Assembly: GCA_016858145.1 (NCBI GenBank)
Contig: JAEHOE010000166.1
Location: forward strand, 1-64,000
Direction of reading: 5' to 3'
DNA length: 64,000 bases
Source: Edaphochlamys debaryana
Taxonomy: Eukaryota > Chlorophyta > Chlorophyceae > Chlamydomonadales
Shown here: positions 18,801 through 30,837 of the stretch, piece by piece
Layout: each line of letters opens with the position of its first letter
How positions within the stretch are numbered: the first letter of the stretch is position 1
The notes under the pieces: generated by a model
Told to the model about the DNA's origin: nothing
Database searches by the model: none
What the model saw: only the letters and a program-made list of their open reading frames with translations
Position numbers and translations under genes: made by a program

Positions 18801-21800
18801 GGCCCTTGACATTTTCGTGCCTTGCATGTCCGCGCAGACGCCACCGCCGCCGCCCTGACGGCAGTGTCGGAGGCCAGGGCTGTGCGGCTGCGGCCCGGCG
18901 GCGGGCGCACGGCGGCGGTGATGGTGGCGGCGGCGATGGGCGGCGGCGCCCGGGCGGAGGCGGCGGCGGCGTCTGCAGGGGGCGCGGGCTTTCCAGGTGC
19001 GTCACAGACTAGAGTCTGTGCAAGCTGAGAGTGACCGCCGCGAGCCCGCTCCTTGATCTATAAGGGCGCACGCGTGACCCCACCTTTGTACCAACCTTTG
19101 GTCCGCGCCCTACCCCTGCCCCTGTCCCTGCCCCGCAGGTGGCGTCTCCTACGTCCCCGGCGGTGGCCCCTCGGCCCTGTCCCTGGGCGACCTGCGCCGC
19201 TCCGTGCCCCCCAGCGACGCCGACTCTGGCTCGTGCCGATGGAACATGCGGGACAGCGACGCAGGAGGGTCCGCGCCCAGCCTGCAGGGGGTGCGTGGGG
19301 CTGGGGGCTGGGTGCAGGAAGGGGGGCGGGGCCTGGGGACCGTGGGCTGTGGTTTTGGGGCCGACGGTTTTGGGGCCGGTTCAGGCATGTTGGAAGGGGC
19401 TGGGATGCAGGGGGCTGGGAGCGGGCGCGGGTGCGGCATGGCACGGTGCCTCTCCTTACGGTTGGATTGCCCCTTGCTGTTGTTGACAGTTGGCAGCCGT
19501 GGAAGAGGGAGGGGCCACCGCTGTCGGAGGCGGCGAGGGCAGCGAGTACGGCGTGCCACGTGACAGCGACGTGGCGTCGGGGTCAGACAGCGAGCGGCTG
19601 TTCAACAGCGCGTACGGCTACAGCGGCTACGGGACCGCGTACGGACACAGCGGGTACGGTAGCCTGGGGAACAGCGGGTACGGCGTGATGCCCGACGGTA
19701 CGGCAGCGCCGGGCCCGGCCGGGCCGACGGCGGGGTCGGTGGCGTCGGCGGCGACGCCACTGCGTCGGGGCCCGACGGGGCCGTTGGCTGGGAGCGGCGC
19801 CAACCTGGCAGCCGCCGCCGCCTCCGCCGCTGGCGGCACCGCCGGGGCGCCTTGGGCGCCGCCAACTGGCGGAGCGGCGCCGCCACCGCCGTCAACCGCC
19901 ACGGACGCCCTAACCGCCATCGAGGTACGGCTCGGCGCAGGGGGCTCGTTCAGCGCCCTAGGCCTCCCACACGCTCTTCCATCCTTGTGCCTCGCTCCAC
20001 CTCTCCTCCGCCCTCCCCACCCGTGTCCCACACCTCTCCATCCGGGCCCCGACCCACATCCCCACAGGAAGAGGACCCCGCCTCCGCCCTCTCCCCCGCT
20101 CGCTCCGCGATGCCCCTCCACCCGCCGGGTGCCGGCCGGCCGTCCTCGCTGCCCCCGCCCAGCCTGCCCGACCGCAGCGAGGCCCCCTTCGGCTCCGGCG
20201 AGCCCACCAGCTCCCTGCCCGTGCCGCTGCCGACGCTGCCGCCCCACGCCTACCAGCAGTACCAACAGGCATTGCAGGGCCAGGCCATGGCTAAAGAGGT
20301 GGGTCATGCGTGCGGAAAGCTGGACCTTGTGGTGCGCTCCGGACACGCAGCATGCAGATTTGCGTTGACGTCCCTAGACGCTCGTCAACTGTGACGTGTG
20401 TGCAGCACCGCCGCACACCTGTCTGTCTGCCGCTTTCCGACCCCCTCCTTTCCCCATGTGGGTCACGGCAGGGCCACCGCTCTCGCCACCAGCGGAACCC
20501 CTCCCAGGAGTCAGCCTCCGGCGCCGACCGACCCTCCAATCAGTCGGGCCACACCGCAGTCACAACGGCCACGGCCACACCGGGGACGGCCGGCGGCGGC
20601 CGGTCCGTGGGTTTCAATCTACTGGGCGGCCCCAGCCGCAAGGCCGTGGCAGCCTCGGCGGCGGAGTGCGCCGCATCCGCGGTTTTCCAGCTGCGCCGTC
20701 ACTCCATTACGGGAAACCTTGCAATGCTGAGGCCTGGCTTCTGCAGCGCCGCTGGCGGCGCGGCGGCGGCGCAGGCCGCTGCTGCCGCCGCCGCGCCCGG
20801 TGCGCGGGGCCTGACGCGAGTGACGTCGTCTCGAGGCGAACTCGCGCAGAAGCTGGCCTCGCTGGAGGCCGTCGTACTTCCTGTATCCTCTGACGCACGG
20901 ATGTACGGCAGTGCGCTCTACGGCCGCAATGCGCCCAAGCCGTCCGGCCTCTCAGCGGCCCGCGACGGCGGGCCCTTCATGTCACCGTCAGCGGCGGGGC
21001 CTCTGCCGCCGCCGGTGTCGGTCTGGCGGCAGTCCGGTCCTGGCGACGTCTCAGCGGCTGGTGGCGGCACGGGCCCAGGCTCTTCCGCCGCTGCAACGCC
21101 CATGGCGGGCGGGCCCTCGGTGCCGCACACGCCCGGCGGGGGACGCCAGGTTGCTGCGTCCACCTCCGCCGCTCCCGGCCCTGGGGGAGCGCCAGGGGCC
21201 CGGAGAGCCCCGTCCATGAACCGCCGGGCCCAGTTCGCGCGCACGGTGAGCGTCAGGAGCGAGGCCGCGCGCCTCATAGTGTCATTCCGCAATCTGGAAT
21301 TCGCGGCGGCTCTGGACGGCTCAACGGCAGCGCGTCGCATGTCTGGATAACAGCTACAGGCCTTTGGTCCGCACACTGGCCCCTTGACAGGGCCACGATG
21401 CCTATTACGTGGTGCCAACCCCAATCTACCCTCACTGCCTCCCGCCCGCCCCACTCCGCAGATGTCCCTGCAGCGCTCCCGCACCCTGCCCCGCAACGAC
21501 GTCCACGGCCTCCACAGCCCCGTCGCCGCCGATCCGACCGGCGCCGGCTGGGTTGGCCCGGCTGCGCCCACGCCCACCGCATCCTCTGGAGCCGGCACTC
21601 CCTCCACCTCCCCCTGGGGCGCCCACGCCGCCGGCTCCCGCACGCCCCTGCCCACGCTCATGGAGAGCGGGCAGCAACCGTCGGGTCCCACAGCCCCTTC
21701 TCCTACGGGCTCCAATCGCCGCGTGCCCCCGCCCTCCCTCGTCATTCCGCCGCCATCCGGCGAGCATGGAAGTGATGGGGCCTTTGGCCAAGCCGCCGCC

Positions 21801-23687
21801 GTCGCGGCGGCGGCTCTGGCGGGCGGGGCGGGGGCGGGGGGCCTGCCAACGCAGCGTGGGCCTGGCGTGGGCCCGGGTGCGTGGGCCCACGGGCCCGGAT
21901 ATGGCCACTCGGCGCATGGCCACACGTCCGCTCCCGCGCACGGGTCCCACGCCCAATCCCACGGGCTGGGCATCCACCTCCACTCCCACCACCCCGTTGC
22001 CCAAACGCAACCCCACCCCCACCCCCACGCGCATGCGCACCACGCCTCCCTCCAACCAACCCACCTAGCGCCCCATCACGCACCACTCCATAGCGCCTCC
22101 GGTCCCGGCCCTGGCCAGCCCCCGGCGCCGCACTCCCAGTTTCAAGAGTACCCGCCCGCCCAATCTACCTCACACCTCTCCTTGAGCGTGGCCGCGCACA
22201 GCAACGGCGTTGGCGGCGCCGCCGCCGGTGGTGGCGGCGGAGGCGGAGGCGCCGCCGCTCCGTCACACCGCCGGCCGCCGCTGCCGGCCGCATCACCGCG
22301 TGTGGGCGGCGGCGCCGCAACGGCCTCCCCTCAGCACCCCCGCCACCACTACTTCGCTCGCGGCCTAGCGGGGGCCCACGAGCTCGACCCACAGCCTCAG
22401 CCGGCCTCGCGCGCCGGCGGCGCCGACTCAGCCCCGGACTCGGGCACCCACCCCCAGCTCACACACGCCGAAACCACTGGCGGCGGCGCGGGCCGCGACA
22501 CAGGTAACGGCGGCGGCGGCTGGGGCCTGGCGGGGCTGCTGGGCCGAATGGCAAGCACCAGCACCGTCAGCAACCCCTCCGTCACCGCCGCCGGCGGCGG
22601 CGCTGGCGGCGGTGCCGGTGGCGGCGGGTCGACGTGGGCCGCGGCAGCGGCGGCGGTGGTGGCGGGGCTGGGACCCTGGCGGCAGACGCCGCCGCCGACG
22701 GCGGCGGAGCTGCGGCCGGGTACGGCACCGGTGTCGGCGGCGGCGCTATCGCAGGACGGCGAGGCGCTGCCGGAGCGGGGGGCTGGCGTTGGGGCCGGCA
22801 GCGGCGGGGGCGCAGCGCTGGGGTCCGCCCACGGCTCTCAGCCGGCGCTGCAGGCCCACACCTCCGCACCCCACGGCGTGGCACTCTCTGTGCGGGACAT
22901 GCAGCCCTTCCCTACCGCCCGTGACGGCGGCGGCGGCGGAGGCAATGGGTTTGGAGCTGGCGGCGGCGGCGGCGGCGGCTCAGTCTCCGAGCCGTACCAG
23001 CCGTACCTGCCGTACACCGGCCAACCGCACGCCGTGCGCGGTGGCGGCGGCGGTGGGGGTGGGGGCGGGGGCGGAGGCGAGAAAGCGTACGGCCCGGTGC
23101 GTACGAGCGCGCCGTCCCGTACGGGCGGCATTACGAGGTTCGCCCAGGCTCACCAACAGCAGCAGCTCTCGGGTGGACACCCGATGCTGGCGAGCGCCGG
23201 CGGCGGCGGCGGTGGCGGTGGCGTCAACAGCCAGAGCAGCACGGCGGCGCCGACGGTTGCGATGATGATGACGGAGACGGCGGCGGCTCCGCCGACAGCA
23301 GCCGGCGGCGGCGGCCGGGCGGCGGGCTTCGCGCAGTATCTGGCGCCGCTGCAACTCCCGGCGCTGGCGGAGGCGGCGCGTACGGGCGCACGTGGGCTGT
23401 ACGACAGGTTCATGCCGCAGACCGCGAGGGCGCCGTACGGCCATCCGGCGCCGCTGACGGAGGCCAACCTGGCGGCGGTGGCGGCGGCGACTCCTTTCAA
23501 CCGACGAGGCCGGCGCGGGTCTGACGGTGGCGCTGGCGGCGTCGCACGGGGCTCCGGCGGCACTGCCACCGCCGCCGCCGTCTCTGCGGCCATGGCGGCG
23601 CAGCAGCAGCGAGGAGTTTATTCAATGTACGGCAGCGTGATGTTCCCAACGGGTGAGATTGTGGAGGAGCCGTCGCTAGCTGACTAA
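15871..23687 (+). CDS. Cys-rich four-helix membrane protein with very long low-complexity tail
   Basis: Twelve exons: 15871-16065, 16275-16365, 17387-17492, 17724-17833, 18045-18139, 18536-18671, 18838-18996, 19139-19290, 19490-19924, 20068-20298, 20472-21245, 21462-23687; all phases agree and give 1,569 residues. The ATG follows an in-frame TGA. Residues 1-50 hold 13 Cys (CCSYCCRCHCCDRC). Four hydrophobic segments follow at about 55-80, 96-120, 132-150 and 168-190 (IYILIYWWLYFLAGIIG; IFLTFIPLLWDWYIAYLAW). The layout of a Cys cluster directly before four helices recalls LAPTM-type endomembrane proteins, but this is only a resemblance. The rest is a presumably cytosolic tail with Tyr-Gly repeats (SGYGTAYGHSGYG), a His-rich block near 21890-22090 and many Gly/Ala runs. 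I do not recognise an orthologue. Confidence 0.8.
18349..18557 (+). repeat. Threefold tandem copy of a 3' splice site plus exon start
   Basis: Pyrimidine tract, CAG and the exon start GGCGT recur with the first exon base at 18349, 18445 and 18536 (spacing 96 and 91 nt). Copy 2 also carries TTCCGCGGCAAGCCC as in the true exon. Copies 1 and 2 then share TGTCTAGCTGCTCCGAC. Only the third leads into an open exon: copy 1 hits a TGA after seven codons, and copy 2 is out of frame with the next exon. Confidence 0.85.
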
Positions 23688-25204
23688 GCCCCGACGGCGG
23701 CGGAGCACGGACTGCTGGCGGCCACAGCGCAGGCTGGGGCCCACCAGCGGGGGAGTATGAGCGCAAGGGGAGGCAGGGAGGGGTGACGGGCGTGTTGACG
23801 TGTGAGTGTGGCTCGTCATGTTGACACCTCTGGTTGCCAGGGAACAGGTTGCGAGCATACGGTAGTGCAAGTCGTGGGGTTCAAGGCAGTGTGCGCTCAG
23901 CTGCGCTGCCCAGGTTGGCGGGATGCGGCGCGTACTCAGTTCAGGCACCCAGAGGCACCTGCAACGCAAGCCGCACCTGGGAAAGCCGAGGGCCAGTTGA
24001 CTGATTGGGTTGACGGGTTCACGCAACGGCATAGCGCGCGGACTTACGGACGGTGTTCAGTTGGCCGCTGGGAACCCTGGGATGGGCGCTTAGTCGGGTC
24101 TGTGCTAGGGTCAGAGACGAAGCAATCATAACCGTCTTGTAGCGCTGGTTGGAACTTGAAAGAAGGGATTGCACTGAGAACCGTGTCTGCGGGGAGTGCG
24201 GGCGCCACTGGAAGACCCAGGAAGACCCATCACACCCCCTCACCAAGCAAGGTATTGAGAACCCTTTCCCTGCGCCGCCTGCGGACACGAGCGTGTGTCA
24301 AGCGACCGGCCTCCTTCCATGTAATCCTCTTCAAGCGGGGTGCCGGATTGACTGCGGTCACAGTGTCCCCGGGGTGCTGGCCCTTAGATGGACCACAGCT
24401 TCCCTGACGGGCGGTGCGCGCGGATTACGGCGCAGTACGGAGGGGAACCGCCCCAGCGCCGCGCACGCCCTTCTCTACAGCTCCCCGCGGCTAATTGTCA
24501 TAGCGTCTCACTATGCTCGATTAGCCTCCAAATGACGCCTGTACCCAGGTGCCCTGGTCCAAGCCCGGCCGAGCGCTTAGCGGAACTCGTTGCCTCTGCT
24601 CTCCTTCTGCTCTTCGGCACTGTTATGAACTATCAGCATGCCGCAAGAATACACTGTGCGGGCCAAAGTGTCCACGCGGGAGGACACGCGGAACAGGCGC
24701 TCAGACCATACCCATGCGGCGGAACCTTCTTTCAGCGTATGACATACCCAGTCGACAATCTTTGGGCCAAGGCGGCCAATTTTGGGTTGGCGCTAAGAAC
24801 GATTTGCTCGGCACTCGTTTGCCTCGGACTCGTGCCTTACCGGTGGTCACAGGCAAGTATCGTTCTGATGAAGCCCGAGGCCGTGTTGCGGAAAGAAGAT
24901 GAAACCACAGTAGTTGCAAGGGGTCAAGGCAAGGCAAGGCAAGGCAAGGCCGCATGGCGGAAAGAAGATGAAACCACATCTCGTCGAGCAGCAGGGTCAT
25001 GGGGCCAGGCGGGCTTGCCCTAAAGCAATTTGTAGTGATGTCACTTTCAGCAGGGGGTTTTGCGCGTGGACGGGGGGGGAAAGGCCCGTCTTCCCCCGGG
25101 GAGGGACCCCCCAGGGGGATGGACATTCCCGCGGTGCCGGGGCGGCAGCGCTCGTTGCGCAAACTCGCTGTGGTGAGAGACGGCCTTCCCTGACGCTGTG
25201 AGCA
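23688..25204. other. Intergenic, 3' UTR of the membrane-protein gene and upstream of the next
   Basis: No gene recognised. A TGTAA, the usual algal polyadenylation signal, occurs at 24319-24323 and could end the 15871 gene with a 3' UTR of about 630 nt. A direct repeat with an AAGGC microsatellite lies at 24889-24978. Open frames here have no protein-like features. Confidence 0.5.
24889..24978. repeat. 22-bp direct repeat flanking an AAGGC microsatellite
   Basis: A 22-bp sequence starting GCGGAAAGAAGATG and ending AAACCACA occurs at 24889 and again at 24957 (period 68). Between the copies, AAGGC is repeated four to five times. Confidence 0.88.
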
Positions 25205-28200
25205 ATGAAGGCGGTAGCGCGCATACTGTCGACAAGTGTAGCTGAAGCCCTTCGTCCCGCCAAATGCCCACAGGTCGTGACGCCCCTTGCTAGCTACTAC
25301 GCACGCGCCGCTGCCCTCCTCGAGCACCTCCTCCTGGGCCCGCGCTACCGGCCGCCCGATTTTATGCCCGACCTCCTCTATCGAATCCTGCCCGTCGCTG
25401 ACGCGGGCATGTTTCTGGCCATGGGCTCATGGGTGAGTGCTTGGGCCTGCTTGGAAGGCCGAGGGTTCCTCCCCTGTGCGGCGAGCCAGCCCGCGCCCCC
25501 GCCGCCCCCAGTCGCGAACGGTGGCCCAGACTCGCAGCCAGCCATGCGGCATGACTCATGCCCAGGCGCAGCCGTGCTCGGGTTTAGCGCTGTCAGGACG
25601 CGGCCGTGGTCCCCGGGAGCTATGCTGTGCTGTGCCGTGCTGTGCTCTCACCAGCGCACCTTTGCTCATTCCTCATGGACCCCGCGCTTCCCACGCAGCA
25701 CGTGAACCTCCGGCTCGAGCTAGCGTTCCAGGTGTGCGCGGCGGCGGCCGTCGCGGTGCTCCACTCCTGGTACCGGGACCTGCCCCACACCGACTACAGC
25801 CTTGCTTGGATCCTGTCCGTACGATTGCTCGTGGCCACCGTGACCATGAACGTGGGGCGGTGGCTCGGAGGCAGCAGCAGTGGTGGGAGGTCCACCCATT
25901 CGAGCCAAGGGCTGGCCACGGAAGCCCAGGCCCGCCTGAGGCCCAACTCATGCGCCGGCGGCTCGCGCAAGAGCGGCGACTGCAGCCCGGCAGATGGGGC
26001 CCAGGCGGGCCCAAGCGGGTCCACGTCAACCGCCTCGACAGACGGCCTCTCCTCGGAGTTGGGCCCAGCCCAGGCCCACCCCGGCGTTGCGACCGAGGCT
26101 GCCACCCGGGAGCAGCAGCGGATGCAATCTATGGAACTGCCGTCACACCTCAGCGAGGCCCACAAACCGCCGCTGTACCGCTCCCATCACTGGCGGACCG
26201 TGGCAAAGGTCAAGGTAGGCGATTGGTTCCTAGGCGTGCCGGCTAGGCGTGCCCGCACCGCTTCCCCTTTCCGCGTCCGTTCGCGAGCCCTTCGAGTCCT
26301 GTCGCACCATCCCTTCGCACCGCCATCCCCGCGGCTCCGCATGACCGCATTCCTTGCTCCCTCAGATTAACCCACGTCCACTTGCTTGGCCTTTCATCTC
26401 CACGCCTCGACCATCCCCACCATCCCCTGCGTACGGCAGATCCCCTGGCTGGAGCCCGAGGACCTGCCGCCCGACTTCCGGGAGCGGTTGGCGGATCTGG
26501 TGGGGGCGGACGGCTCGGGCCGGCGCCTGGCGGGCCTGTGCGTGCGGCGGGGCTGCGTGGACCTCACCCTTATGATGCTCCAACTGCGCGACGAGGGCAC
26601 CGGCGAGGAGAGGGGCATCGCGGTGGACCGAGTGCGCCGGATGACGGAGAGGATGCTGGCCGCGATGGGGCTCGAGCGCCCGCCCGGCGCGGAGCCGCTC
26701 GAGATCCAGATCTTGCAACCGACGGGGTGAGCGTGGATCTGGGTTTTTCAGGTTCCCTGGGGTTGCCGTACCGCAGGTGGCCGGCGTCTTGCGCCATGCG
26801 AGAGCCTGCCTCCTCCTCACCCGCCCACGACCCCGCACTTCCCTGCTGCTCCCCTGTCTCTGCTCCCCTGCCGCCCCTGCTCCCCCATAGCACTCTCCAG
26901 TGGCGCCCCGCCGGGTCCGGGTCGGAGTCGGTCGGGCCGGCCATCGCCCTTCAACTCCAGGTCACCCAGCTCGAGCCGCGCGTGCTGCTGCTCCCCCAGA
27001 CCTCGGCAACCCCCGCCGCTTCCCAGGACGCCCTCAAGGCCGCGGCGCACTCCTCCTGGCCCCAGCGGCTACGTGCGCGGGTCTCATGCACGGGTGCATC
27101 CCTGTGCACCGCCCCCGAAGCCCGGGTTATAGCGTGCTTGGGCGACGCGCTCCTGCCCGCCCAGCTCGTGTCCGCACGGCTGTACGACAGCACCCTGGCC
27201 GAGTACGACATTGAGCTGCTGGAGGCCCCGCCGGGCCCGGGCCCGGTGCTGTTGCACCTGGATTTCGAATCCGGCGCGGAGAGTCTGCGCCTGGCGCTGC
27301 CCACGGTCTTGGTGGTTGCCTCCCCGGCCGTGGCTACGGAGCTGGAGGGCGTCGTGCTGAAATGGCCCCCGGGTGCTGAGGCCGTTCTGGATGACCTTCT
27401 CTTCGACTTGGGAGCCTACATGTCGGGCGCTGGGGCGGGGTCGGTAAGGGGCAAAGGCCCAGGCAGGGCTGAGGGCCAGGGCCGAGGACTGGGCGCCGAG
27501 GAGTCCAAGCTCCTGCGCGCGGTCGGCGAGGGCTTGGCTGCTTACGCCCAGGCGGCTCGGCTCCCGGAGACAGCGGCGTGCCTCGCTGCGCTGCACTCGG
27601 GGCCTTCCGGCGGAGGGCCGCTGGCGGAGGGGGCGCCCGTGAGCAGCGCGGTCGTGCGGCGCGGGCGGGGCCGCTCCCCCCTCCTGTTGGCCCTGGGCCT
27701 GCGCTCCGATACGCCCGCGGAGGAGGCCGCGTTCCGGGGCTTCCACGACAGCTGGGCCGTGGCCCTGGCACGCACGGGGTGAGGAGCTGGAGAGGGCCTT
27801 CATCAGAGAGGGTCCTCATGCGGTGTGCCGCTGGGGCCCCTGCTCACACCTTGCCCTCGACGCTCACCCCCCCGCCTCAACGCCTCCCCCGCCCCCGCCC
27901 TCCCCCCCGGCGCAGCGTCCTCGTCGATACCCTGCTCCTGCTCTTCAGCCTGGCGCGGGGCCGGCGCGAGGGCCAGCCGATCCTCAGCCTCACCAACGTC
28001 CCCGTCTACGCCGCCTTCTCCGTCTCCACCGCACTGGCGCTGGCGCGGCTGCTACTGCCGCGACCCGCCTGGGAGCGCCTGGCGCTGCGGACCCGCGTCG
28101 CGCGCTACTGCGGCACCCTGATGAGTAAGACCACGTTCCTGCTACTGCGCCCGCCCGTGCCTGCTACTGCCGCGGCCTACGTGGACGTGGGCATGCTGCT

Positions 28201-28763
28201 GCTGGACGGCGTCGTGCAGCCGGGCACGTGCCTGGTGGGTGGGGTTTGCGTGCGGGGCGGGGTGCACGGTCCGTGCTGTGCTGTGCTGTGCGGCGTGCTG
28301 CGCTGTGGGCATGCTGCTGCTGGATGGGCTGCATTCTGTGCTGCGTACTGCGGGCTGCGGGCTGTGCTGCGGTGTGATGTGGCCCCGCTGTGGAAGCGGG
28401 ATGGATGGATGCACGGGGTTAAGCTTCGGCTGGGGATGTGGGTTGCGTGCTGCGCCTGCTCAATGCTCAGCCTCGTGCTCTCCCCCATCCCCGTCCTTCC
28501 GTTCCCCGCAGGTAACCCCCCTGGTGGCGGCTCTGGTGGCGTGCGTCAAGCTACCCATGCAGGCCGCCGCCGCCCTGGCCTCGGGTAACGCGTCCAGCCT
28601 GCTCACGGCCCTGGTGGGGGCAGCCTGTGTGGAGCTGGCGGCGCTGGGGACCACCGTGGTGTGCCAGGCCTACCTGCGGAGCCGCTTCGCCTGCGGGCGC
28701 GCGGCCGGTGCTGCGGCTGGAGGCGGCGCGGATGGATCCCGCGCGCACAGCAAGCAGGAGTAG
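25205..28763 (+). CDS. Multipass membrane protein with SPL-like soluble region (paralogue of 60017 gene)
   Basis: Six exons: 25205-25432, 25699-26214, 26440-26726, 26891-27778, 27916-28234, 28512-28763; phases agree, 829 residues. The ATG is preceded in frame by TGA. Hydrophobic segments lie at the N-terminus (ADAGMFLAMGSW, AFQVCAAAAVAVLHSW, LAWILSVRLLVATVTM). A soluble middle follows, with an LCVRRGCVDLTLMML motif, a YDIELLEAP strand region and the end motif EEAAFRGFHDSW. Further helices lie at the C-terminus (VLVDTLLLLFSLARG, VDVGMLLLDGVVQPG, VTPLVAALVACVK, VELAALGTTVVC). The motif set and order match the gene at 60017-63752. The middle resembles the region after the SBP domain in long plant SPL proteins (YIRPGCIVLTIYL-type motif), but no SBP domain is present. 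Function unknown. Confidence 0.78.
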
Positions 28764-30660
28764 GGCGCGCAGCTTGCGGTGTGAGAAAGGACGGAATGAG
28801 TGAGGCGGAGAGACGTGCGTGCCTCTCAAGGAGGTTGTATGTACCGGTGCTCAGCCGGGCGCCGCAAGCACCTACCAGATTAAGGTAGAATGAGAGAAGT
28901 AATAAGGGCGGCAGGGCCCTGAACAGTGGCCACGGTACGGTTTTGGAGCGGTTCTGGGATGCGAGGTGACGGGTGTGGCACAGTACGTGTTCTTTTGATA
29001 GGATAGAGGTTTGCACGAGGTGCAGAAGCCCAGGCAAGACTGCTGTGTATACTGGATGGTGACGAGAGGGGCCCCTGCGGCGAGCATCAAAATCTCTGGG
29101 GTAAGATTGTTTCTGCGCCACTGCCTCTTGCCAGATGGCGAAGCACCGGGTACTATGTTCAGGCAAGTGTTTAGGGAGAAATGGTAAACCAAATTGTGCG
29201 CAAGATTGTGGTAGAACCAGGGCGAGTCAAGCGCTGCTTACTTCTGTGCCTCGTTTTCGGGGGGCGGGGGTGGTTGGGGGCGCGTGTTCGGGGGCGCGCC
29301 AGGGGTTTTGTATTCCATGAACCTGGTGCCTGGCTGCGAGGCAGCTCGGCCAACTTGCACAGCTGCTCCGAGAGGTCAGCCCGAGTCCTTGTGTCTGCAA
29401 GGTCAATTGCTAAGTGAAGTGCCTTTTGCCGTGGGCCTATCTGGGGGCGGAGCTTTGGGGACCAAGTGACTCTCTTCCTGGGTGGCCAGGGGAAACGCTG
29501 GTGGGAATGCTACTTACGTCCGGTGCTCTGCCATGCTTAGCAGTGCGCATTGATGCCACAGCGGCTGGGGAGCAGCTGGTTTACCTGAAGGCTAAGGGTA
29601 AAGGGGTGGTTTGATGTTGGTATGTTGGCACGTCGACGTCTGTGCTCTGCAGCACGCGTTCTTGGGTTGAGCTGCTGGGCTTCGGCCGGCCGGCCGCACT
29701 GCAACGGCCGCCGCCCATGGACTCGGGCTGACAAGCTAGTAGCGACGGCGGATGGGGATTGAGGCCGTGTAAGGCCGGTGCCGCGTGGGCGATAGTGGGT
29801 GACGGGCATCCTCGCCCTTCAATATCTGGCGCAGGTGTTTTGCATCCAAACCGATTGGCCAAGTTTGGCTTCGCAGGGTTGCGAAGGCCCCCTTAACTGT
29901 TGGGGTGCGGGGTTCATTGGATGCCTAAACGCTGCGGGCCTGTCTAGGGTGCTTGTGTAAGGGTGCTGCTCTCGACAGCCCGATGCGTACTGCTTGAGTG
30001 CCACCCTGTTGGTGGGGGTGGTCATTGATGGGAGCAGATAGGAGCAGGGGTAGAGGCAAGGGTAGAGAAGTCGGGAAGGGATGGCAGTTCGCGGCAGCAG
30101 CACGAAGCCGGCGCAGCAATGTGTCGGGTCTCGGGTGCGTGTTTGGACGTCGGCGGCAAGGCGGCGAGATGTGGGGCCAGTTCGGGGCGGCGGCGCATAC
30201 GTGCCTGTTGGGCTGGGCTGGTGGACAGCAGGTCCTGGCCATCCCGCCCATGCGGGCTCATTCACGCGTGCAAGTTGGGCAAACCCTTGCAAGTTACCCT
30301 CCCTGGGCCATGGCCGCCGCTGGTGACTGGCAGCCGTCAGTTGTCAAGGCTAGTCGGGCGGGTCTTCCGCCAGAGTCGGGCGACAGCAACGGATGCGACA
30401 GCAAGGCAGTCGATTGTGCCCAGCTGCCCACCCGCTGACGTCCGGGTAGGGGCCTTGCCGTCCGATTCCGGGGGCGGCGTGCTGGCTTTGCAGAAGGTAA
30501 GGTTGGCGGCCCTGGCCCAGGGGGGTCCTTCATTGGCCAGGGCCTTCAGCTGCCTTAGGGGTCCCGCATTGCAGAGGACGGCCTCCACGACTACGGCCGC
30601 GCGCCATTGGGGATACACGCACCCCCGCGCACGGCACAAGGGAGCATCAAGACGCCTGCA
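28764..30660. other. Intergenic stretch
   Basis: No gene recognised. The first several hundred bases are probably the 3' UTR of the preceding gene; TGTAA occurs at about 29768 and 29954, but neither can be assigned. Purine-rich short repeats (GGAGCAG, GGTAGAG) lie near 30030-30070. Confidence 0.45.
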
Positions 30661-30665
30661 CCGTC

Positions 30666-30676
30666 GCATATATAGC
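30666..30676 (+). promoter_or_regulatory. TATA box of the MYND-finger gene
   Basis: GCATATATAGC lies about 170 nt upstream of the proposed ATG at 30838. A start of transcription about 30 nt downstream would place both the short upstream ORF and the main ATG in the transcript. Confidence 0.55.
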
Positions 30677-30713
30677 CAGGCCGCTTAGCGCGCTGAGCAC
30701 GCTGCGTAGATCG

Positions 30714-30755
30714 ATGGCTAGATCCCGACGCTCGCGATACCGGCGAACTCCCTGA
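30714..30755 (+). promoter_or_regulatory. Short upstream ORF (13 codons) before the MYND-finger gene
   Basis: An ATG at 30714 begins a 13-codon Arg-rich frame (MARSRRSRYRRTP) ending in TGA. It lies between the TATA box and the main ATG at 30838 and could lower translation of the main frame. Confidence 0.4.
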
Positions 30756-30837
30756 TAGCTGGGGTAGCGAGCTGCTCCAAGCGCCTACCGCACCTGCAAC
30801 GGCCCGTGCTGCTGCGCCTGGGCAACTCGCGGGATTC

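Noticed and set aside
24388..25023. 211-codon plus-strand frame before the 25205 gene
   Set aside because: It runs through the AAGGC microsatellite and direct repeat and has no domain; the gene's own ATG has an in-frame stop just upstream.
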